Source: Rickettsiales bacterium (GTDB taxonomy: Bacteria > Pseudomonadota > Alphaproteobacteria > Methylaequorales > Methylaequoraceae). Taken from it: a stretch of 29,543 nt of DNA. Shown here in pieces: positions 24,853 to 29,543 of this stretch (its first letter is position 1; each line of letters begins with the position of its first letter). The notes under the pieces are model-generated. The model was not told where the DNA came from and searched no databases. It worked only from the letters and a program-made list of their open reading frames with translations. A program made the translations under genes and the position numbers. Where the stretch lies: contig PAYV01000031.1 in NCBI GenBank assembly GCA_002715305.1, forward strand, positions 1 to 29,543, read 5' to 3'.

Positions 24853-25812
24853 ATGATTTTAGTAACAGGAGGTGCTGGTTTTATTGGGTCTAATTTAATA
24901 AACTATTTATCCAATAATACATCAGATCAGATAGTTTCCGTTGACAAAAAAAATAGAGAAAATGAAAAATATTTTTCTGGTAATTTGCCAACAAAAATAA
25001 CCCCAGAAGTTTTAGAAACTTTTCTCAACACAAATCAAAAAAAAATTAACTTAGTTATTCATCTTGGAGCTATCACTTCAACAACTGAAAAAAATGTAAA
25101 ATTAATAATAGAAAATAATTTAAATCTCTCAATTTTTCTATGGAACTGGTGCGTTATTAAAAAAAAAAGGTTTATTTATGCTTCCTCAGCCGCGACATAT
25201 GGAAATAAAAATTTAAATTTTGATGACAAAGATTCTCTAGATTATCTATCAAATTTATTTCCGTTAAATATTTATGGTTGGTCTAAACACATTTTTGATA
25301 AATTTGTGTTAAATAAAAGTGTACATAAGATTTCACCACCTCAATGTGTAGGTCTAAAATTTTTCAATGTTTATGGTCCTAACGAATTTCATAAAGGAGA
25401 AATGAAAAGTATAATTCTTAAAATTTTTCAAAAAATTAATGAAGGAAAAAAAATAACACTTTTTAAATCTCACAATCCAAATTTTAAAGATGGTGAGCAA
25501 CTTCGTGATTTTGTATATGTAAAAGATGTAATTAAAGTAATTATGTGGTTTATAAAAAAGCCTAATCTTAATGGAATTTTTAATGTTGGAAGTGGAAAAC
25601 CACGAACTTTTAATGATTTAGCCAATAATGTTTTTTTAAATTGCAATTATAGAAAGAAAATAAAATATATCGATACACCTAAAGAAATTAGATCGCAATA
25701 TCAATATTTTACAAAAGCTAATATTTCGAAATTGAGAAAAACTGGATACAAAGACAAATTTTTATCTCTTGAAGATGGAGTTAAAGATTATATTAGGAAT
25801 CATTTAACTTAA
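24853..25812 (+). CDS. hldD: ADP-L-glycero-D-manno-heptose-6-epimerase
   Basis: HldD (RfaD) makes the heptose precursor of lipopolysaccharide inner core. It is an extended SDR of 319 residues with the NAD(P)-binding GGAGFIGSN at 6-14, catalytic serine in ASSAATYG (110-117), and Y141/K145 in NIYGWSKH. The family-specific segments are VYGPNEFHKGEMKS, DGEQLRDFVYVKDV and the C-terminal DTPKEIRSQYQYFTKA. A weak AAAGG (24842-24846) lies 6 bases before the ATG. lgt starts 1 bp after its stop. No other heptose or LPS gene is in the window. Confidence 0.95.
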   Translation: MILVTGGAGFIGSNLINYLSNNTSDQIVSVDKKNRENEKYFSGNLPTKITPEVLETFLNTNQKKINLVIHLGAITSTTEKNVKLIIENNLNLSIFLWNWCVIKKKRFIYASSAATYGNKNLNFDDKDSLDYLSNLFPLNIYGWSKHIFDKFVLNKSVHKISPPQCVGLKFFNVYGPNEFHKGEMKSIILKIFQKINEGKKITLFKSHNPNFKDGEQLRDFVYVKDVIKVIMWFIKKPNLNGIFNVGSGKPRTFNDLANNVFLNCNYRKKIKYIDTPKEIRSQYQYFTKANISKLRKTGYKDKFLSLEDGVKDYIRNHLT

Positions 25813-25813
25813 T

Positions 25814-26581
25814 ATGGTATTTATTCATAATCTCAATCCTGTTATTTTCAATCTTTTCGGATTTAGCATATATTGGTATTCATTATCTTACTTTTGTGGT
25901 TTCATTTTTTTCATATTCTATTCAAAATACTTAATAAAAAAAAAGTTATTCAACCTTAATATCAACATAATTGATAATTTTTTAACCTACGCAATTATTG
26001 GAGTAATTGTAGGAGGACGTTTAGGATATGTATTATTTTACAATTTTGAATTTTATATTAGCCATCCTTTAGAAATTTTCAAGATATGGAGAGGGGGCAT
26101 GTCATTTCATGGAGGGCTTTTGGGAGTTGTAATCTCAATGTTTATTTTTGCTCCCGAAAAAAAAAAATTTTTAGATCTTGCAAACTTAATATCTTGTTCT
26201 TCTCCATTTGGTATTTTTCTCGGAAGAGTTGCTAATTTTATAAATGCTGAATTAATTGGAAAACCAACAAATTCCGATTGGGGAGTTTTGTATTCTTTTG
26301 ATAATATTTTAAGACATCCAAGTCAGCTCTATGAAGCAACTTTCGAAGGTTTGTTGATTTTAGTGATTTTATTTATTCTTATAAAAAAAAATATTCATAT
26401 TAAATTTAATTTATTTTCAATATTTTTGATTCTTTATTCATTATTTAGATTCTTTATCGAGTTTTTTAGAGAACCGGATATGCAAATAGGATATATATTT
26501 GCAAATATTACAATGGGCCAAATCCTATGTATTCCAATGTTTATTTTAGGATTTATTTTTTTAAAATATGGGAAAAACTGA
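25814..26581 (+). CDS. lgt: Prolipoprotein diacylglyceryl transferase
   Basis: Lgt transfers diacylglycerol from phosphatidylglycerol to the lipobox cysteine of prolipoproteins at the inner membrane; its substrate lipid comes from the PgsA pathway encoded elsewhere in this window. The 255-residue protein is multi-pass. Signatures are VGGRLGYVLFYN at about 67-78, MSFHGGLLG with H99, GRVANFINAELIGKPT (R138, N141), RHPSQLYEA and the C-terminal FRFFIEFFREPD. It is packed after hldD and overlaps the methyltransferase gene by 14 bp. Confidence 0.97.
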   Translation: MVFIHNLNPVIFNLFGFSIYWYSLSYFCGFIFFIFYSKYLIKKKLFNLNINIIDNFLTYAIIGVIVGGRLGYVLFYNFEFYISHPLEIFKIWRGGMSFHGGLLGVVISMFIFAPEKKKFLDLANLISCSSPFGIFLGRVANFINAELIGKPTNSDWGVLYSFDNILRHPSQLYEATFEGLLILVILFILIKKNIHIKFNLFSIFLILYSLFRFFIEFFREPDMQIGYIFANITMGQILCIPMFILGFIFLKYGKN

Positions 26582-27614
26582 TCTAAAGGAATTTTTAAAA
26601 AAAAATGAGTCTTTATCATTAAGTAGATTCATATTTAAATGTTTATATTCTAGAGATTCTGGATACTACCAAAAAAAAAAAATTGGTAGTGATTTTACAA
26701 CATCACCTGAGGTTAGTCAGATGTTTGGCGAATGTATTTCCATTTTTTTTATTAACATTAATAAAATTTTTAAAATTAATACTTTTTGTGAATTTGGTCC
26801 TGGAAATGGAACACTCGCTAGAGATTTAATAAATACGATTTCAAAGTTTTATGATAAAGATTTGAATTTCTTTTTACATGAAAAGTCAGAATTACTTAAA
26901 AATACTCAAAACAAGATATTAAATAAATTTAAATCTAAAAAAAATATAAATATTAATCAATTTAAAAATTTTAAAGAACTCAGAGTTCCAACATTTTTTA
27001 TTTGTAATGAATTTTTTGATTCACTACCAGTAAATCAATTTGTATTAAAGAAAAACAAATGGTTTGAAAAAAGAGTTATTTTTCAAAATAATAAATATAA
27101 AATAATTGATTTACCTTCATCAAGTTATATCCCAAATAATAAAAGCTTCCATAACGGTGATATTATTGAAATTTCACCACTATCAAACCTGTATTTAAAA
27201 AAAATTTTTAGGCATATTAAAATATATGGTGGAGGATTACTTTTTTTTGATTACGGTCCTAACCTTAAAAAAAAAATTGACACTATCCAAGCTCTTTATA
27301 AGTCTCAAAAGTGTGATTTCTTAGCATTCCCTCATGATTCTGACATTACATATCACATTGATTTTCAACAAGTAAAAAAAATTGCAAATAATTTTAATTT
27401 ACTGTGTCATGGTCCCATATCTCAAAAAAAATTTCTTTTTTTTCATGGAATAAATGAGAGATATATGCAACTCTTAGAAGCAAACAAATCACAAACAATT
27501 AAAAAACAATTAGATAGTGAATTTTATCGATTAGTTGATCCAAATGGTATGGGAAATTTATTAAAGTGTATGTTTATAACTAATCAAAAAATTAAACTAG
27601 ATTCCTTTAAATAA
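26568..27614 (+). CDS. SAM-dependent methyltransferase of the MidA/NDUFAF7 family
   Basis: The mitochondrial member NDUFAF7 dimethylates an arginine on a complex I subunit; the bacterial role is presumably similar but not proven. Motifs are DSGYY followed by DFTTSPEVSQMFGE (42-55), the SAM loop EFGPGNGTLARDL at about 75-87, and CNEFFDSLPVNQF. Its length of 348 is usual. Twelve A (26671-26682) encode a lysine run inside the conserved N-terminal block. It overlaps lgt by 14 bp and pgeF follows after 1 bp; lgt-methyltransferase-pgeF is a conserved alphaproteobacterial order. Confidence 0.92.
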   Translation: MGKTDLKEFLKKNESLSLSRFIFKCLYSRDSGYYQKKKIGSDFTTSPEVSQMFGECISIFFININKIFKINTFCEFGPGNGTLARDLINTISKFYDKDLNFFLHEKSELLKNTQNKILNKFKSKKNININQFKNFKELRVPTFFICNEFFDSLPVNQFVLKKNKWFEKRVIFQNNKYKIIDLPSSSYIPNNKSFHNGDIIEISPLSNLYLKKIFRHIKIYGGGLLFFDYGPNLKKKIDTIQALYKSQKCDFLAFPHDSDITYHIDFQQVKKIANNFNLLCHGPISQKKFLFFHGINERYMQLLEANKSQTIKKQLDSEFYRLVDPNGMGNLLKCMFITNQKIKLDSFK

Positions 27615-27615
27615 T

Positions 27616-28356
27616 ATGTATTCAATAAAAAATAAAGGAGAGTATGTATTTTGTTTTTTTAATAGAATGGGTGGTGTAAGTAAAGGAAGTTTTTCTTCTC
27701 TAAATTGTTCATTTAATAAATTTGACAAAAACACAAATGTAAAAAAAAACAGAGAAATAGCAAAAAATTTTATTTCAGAAAAAAAGGAAATTATTTTTGT
27801 AAATCAAATTCACTCTAATAAAGTCATTTTTATCAATGATGACTATAAAAATGAAATTTATAAAGCCGACGCTATGGTTTCTAGTAGAAAGGACATTATT
27901 TTAGGTATTTTAACTGCTGACTGTGCTCCAATTGTAGTTTTATCTAAAAAAAATTTTGGAATTATTCATGCAGGTTGGAAGGGTCTAATCTCGGGAATAA
28001 TAGAAAATACATTTAATGAGTTTGTTAAAAGAGGAGAGGGGCTAGAAAATTTAAAGGTATTTGTAGGACCACATTTAAAAACTAAATCTTTTGAAATTAA
28101 AAATGATTTCGTAGACTTATTAAGAAAAAAAATTCCAGATTATAAGAGTTACATATTACGTGAAAAAAATATTATGAAATTCGATTTTTCGTCTCTAATT
28201 TTAAACATTATTAGAAGATTTAATATTGAAAGTATTGAGATTTCTGATGAAGATACATTTTCAAATAACCAGAAATTTTTTAGCTATAGATTTTATTCTA
28301 AGCAGGGAATAAAAAATTGTGGTAGGCAAATAAGCCTAGTTGGTATAAAAGATTAA
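27616..28356 (+). CDS. pgeF: Purine nucleoside phosphorylase YfiH/LACC1 family (peptidoglycan editing factor PgeF)
   Basis: Members of this family have been described both as peptidoglycan editing factors (E. coli YfiH) and as multicopper-oxidase-domain or purine nucleoside phosphorylases. The three metal-ligand positions are present: H66 in VNQIHSNKV, C103 in TADCAPIV and H118 in IIHAGWKG. The N-terminal FFNRMGGVSKGSFSSLN and C-terminal FSYRFYSKQGIKNCGRQISLV are typical. The usual CIGP loop reads VFVGPHLK here. Its length of 246 is normal. The N-terminus is compact and no earlier start fits, as the ATG comes 1 bp after the methyltransferase stop. Confidence 0.92.
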   Translation: MYSIKNKGEYVFCFFNRMGGVSKGSFSSLNCSFNKFDKNTNVKKNREIAKNFISEKKEIIFVNQIHSNKVIFINDDYKNEIYKADAMVSSRKDIILGILTADCAPIVVLSKKNFGIIHAGWKGLISGIIENTFNEFVKRGEGLENLKVFVGPHLKTKSFEIKNDFVDLLRKKIPDYKSYILREKNIMKFDFSSLILNIIRRFNIESIEISDEDTFSNNQKFFSYRFYSKQGIKNCGRQISLVGIKD

Positions 28357-28360
28357 TGTA

Positions 28361-28366
28361 TATAAT
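28361..28366 (+). promoter_or_regulatory. Candidate -10 box for prs
   Basis: A perfect TATAAT begins 4 bp after the pgeF stop and ends 15 bases before the prs ATG, which would leave a leader of only about 9 nt with no Shine-Dalgarno sequence. No convincing -35 box is at the right distance (TTGGTA at 28340 gives only 15 bp). Confidence 0.33.
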
Positions 28367-28381
28367 TTTTATAAATTAAAA

Positions 28382-29314
28382 ATGAAATTAGTTTCAGGTA
28401 ACAGTAATAAACAATTAGCAATTGAAATAGCTAAGTATTTAAATATTAATTTAGTTGAGGCGACTATAAAAAAGTTTCCTGATAAAGAAATATTTGTTGA
28501 AATTCAAGAAAATGTGAGAGGAGAGGATGTTTTTGTAATACAATCTACATCTTTTCCAGCCAATGACCATTTAATGGAATTGCTTATTACAATCGATGCT
28601 CTAAAAAGAGGATCTGCAAAAACAATAGCTGCAATAATGCCATATTATGGTTACGCTAGACAAGATAGAAAATCTGGTCCAAGATCTCCAATATCAGCAA
28701 AACTAGTTGCTAATTTGATAAGTACAGCTGGAGCAAATAGAGCGTTGATGGTCGATTTGCATGCTGGGCAGATTCAGGGTTTTTTTGATATTCCAACTGA
28801 TAATTTATTTGCAGCTCCTGTTTTTATAGAAGATATAAAAAAAAGATTTGATAGAAAAAACTTGACTATCGTATCACCAGATGTTGGTGGAGTAGTTAGA
28901 GCAAGAGCAATCGCAAAACGCGTAGATGGTGATCTTGCAATAATTGACAAAAGGCGTGAAAAAGCTGGAATCTCTGAGGTGATGAATGTCATTGGAGAAG
29001 TGAAAAATAAAAATTGTATCCTAGTTGATGATATTTGTGATACGGCTGGAACATTAACAAATGCAGCTAGTGCTTTAAAAAAAAATGGAGCAAAATCAAT
29101 TTTTTCTTATATTACGCATGGTGTATTATCCAAACCAGCTATTGAAAGAATTGAAGCATCAAAGATAGATAAAATTATAATTACAGATAGTATTCTTGCC
29201 ACAGATGAGGTAAAACATTCAAAAAAAATTGAACAGTTATCTATAGCCTCACTTATAGGAGAAGCTATAGGTAGAATTACTGAGAATAAATCAGTTTCAA
29301 GTTTGTTTGCATAA
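28382..29314 (+). CDS. prs: Ribose-phosphate pyrophosphokinase
   Basis: Prs makes PRPP from ribose 5-phosphate and ATP for purine, pyrimidine, histidine and tryptophan synthesis; PRPP also feeds the pathway that uses CarAB product. The 310-residue protein has the ATP-site segment YARQDRKSGPRSPISAK (91-107), DLHAGQIQGFFDIPTDNL (125-142), VSPDVGGVVRARAIA and the PRPP-binding loop VDDICDTAGTL. Length and motifs are those of class I bacterial PRPP synthases. The gene is 25 bp after pgeF and 11 bp before rplY. Confidence 0.97.
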   Translation: MKLVSGNSNKQLAIEIAKYLNINLVEATIKKFPDKEIFVEIQENVRGEDVFVIQSTSFPANDHLMELLITIDALKRGSAKTIAAIMPYYGYARQDRKSGPRSPISAKLVANLISTAGANRALMVDLHAGQIQGFFDIPTDNLFAAPVFIEDIKKRFDRKNLTIVSPDVGGVVRARAIAKRVDGDLAIIDKRREKAGISEVMNVIGEVKNKNCILVDDICDTAGTLTNAASALKKNGAKSIFSYITHGVLSKPAIERIEASKIDKIIITDSILATDEVKHSKKIEQLSIASLIGEAIGRITENKSVSSLFA

Positions 29315-29320
29315 AGGAGA
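29314..29320 (+). promoter_or_regulatory. Strong Shine-Dalgarno site of rplY
   Basis: AAGGAGA lies 5 bases before the rplY ATG and its first base is the last base of the prs stop codon. It is the only strong ribosome-binding site I see in the window, and it decides the rplY start. Confidence 0.8.
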
Positions 29321-29325
29321 GTTAA

Positions 29326-29543
29326 ATGACTGAATTATTTCAAATTGAGGCAGAGAAAAGAACTTTAATTGGAAAGGGAAATTCAAGAGCTAATAGAAAT
29401 AAAGGGAAAATTCCTGGAATAATCTACGGTGAAAAAAAAGATCCAATTTTGATTACAGTTGAACAAAAAGAATTAAAGATGGCTATTGAAAATGCTGGTT
29501 TCTTTTCTAAACAATGTGAAATTAAAATTGAAAATGATACTTA
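29326..29543 (+). CDS. rplY: 50S ribosomal protein L25 (partial, cut by the window end)
   Basis: L25 binds 5S rRNA in the large subunit; many bacteria have a longer form with a C-terminal CTC domain. The 72 complete codons visible encode an N-terminus with EAEKRTLIGKGNSRANRNKG, then IPGIIYGEKKDPILITV and ELKMAIENAGFFS, which match the L25 N-terminal domain. The 3' part lies outside the window, so the short or long form cannot be told. It follows prs by 11 bp with a strong Shine-Dalgarno sequence; prs-rplY(-pth) is a common gene order. Confidence 0.92.
   Translation, partial: MTELFQIEAEKRTLIGKGNSRANRNKGKIPGIIYGEKKDPILITVEQKELKMAIENAGFFSKQCEIKIENDT

Noticed and set aside
1..29543. CRISPR arrays, insertion sequences, prophage, toxin-antitoxin or defence genes
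   Set aside because: No regularly spaced repeats, transposase or integrase motifs, or recognisable defence domains were found; the window is core chromosome.

Overview
The window is a dense, very AT-rich stretch of chromosome from what looks like a small-genome alphaproteobacterium. The evidence is gene order: yqeY-dnaG-rpoD running away from carA-carB-greA, YbjN next to proC, and lgt followed by a MidA/NDUFAF7-type methyltransferase, pgeF, prs and rplY. Lysine- and isoleucine-rich proteins, spacers mostly under 100 bp, many start-stop overlaps and few Shine-Dalgarno sequences fit a streamlined genome of the free-living marine kind. The exact lineage cannot be fixed by eye. The standard code applies: TGA is used as a stop.

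Layout. (1) 1-4400, minus strand: tRNA with anticodon CAU (probably Ile2), the housekeeping sigma factor rpoD, primase dnaG and a YqeY protein. (2) 4508-10324, plus strand: carA and carB (overlapping), greA and trxB. (3) 10317-12422, minus strand: a ketopantoate reductase and a class I aminotransferase, meeting trxB tail to tail with an 8 bp overlap. (4) 12504-15219, plus: uvrB and an SDR with pteridine-reductase (PTR1/FolM) catalytic residues. (5) 15220-15500: a 281 bp AT-rich spacer with DnaA-box-like 9-mers and a clean dyad. (6) 15501-20304, plus: uvrC-pgsA-mobB-moeA-moaD-moaE, six genes with no real gaps, joining excision repair, phospholipid synthesis and molybdenum cofactor synthesis. 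(7) ilvE on minus, then an OmpR/EnvZ-like two-component pair on plus, then proC and a YbjN gene on minus. (8) 24639-29543, plus: a 62-residue membrane protein of unknown function, hldD, lgt, the MidA-like methyltransferase, pgeF, prs and the start of rplY.

Nearly everything is core metabolism and information processing: replication and transcription (dnaG, rpoD, greA), repair (uvrB, uvrC), nucleotide precursors (carAB, prs), amino acids (ilvE, proC, aminotransferase), cofactors (molybdopterin, pantothenate, pterin/folate) and envelope (pgsA, lgt, hldD, pgeF). There are no mobile elements, CRISPR arrays, phage genes or toxin-antitoxin pairs. I found no convincing new multi-gene system. The most worthwhile leads are the DnaA-box spacer before uvrC, -10 boxes placed so close to start codons that several mRNAs may be leaderless, the PTR1-type SDR, an altered H-box in the sensor kinase, and long A tracts inside essential genes.
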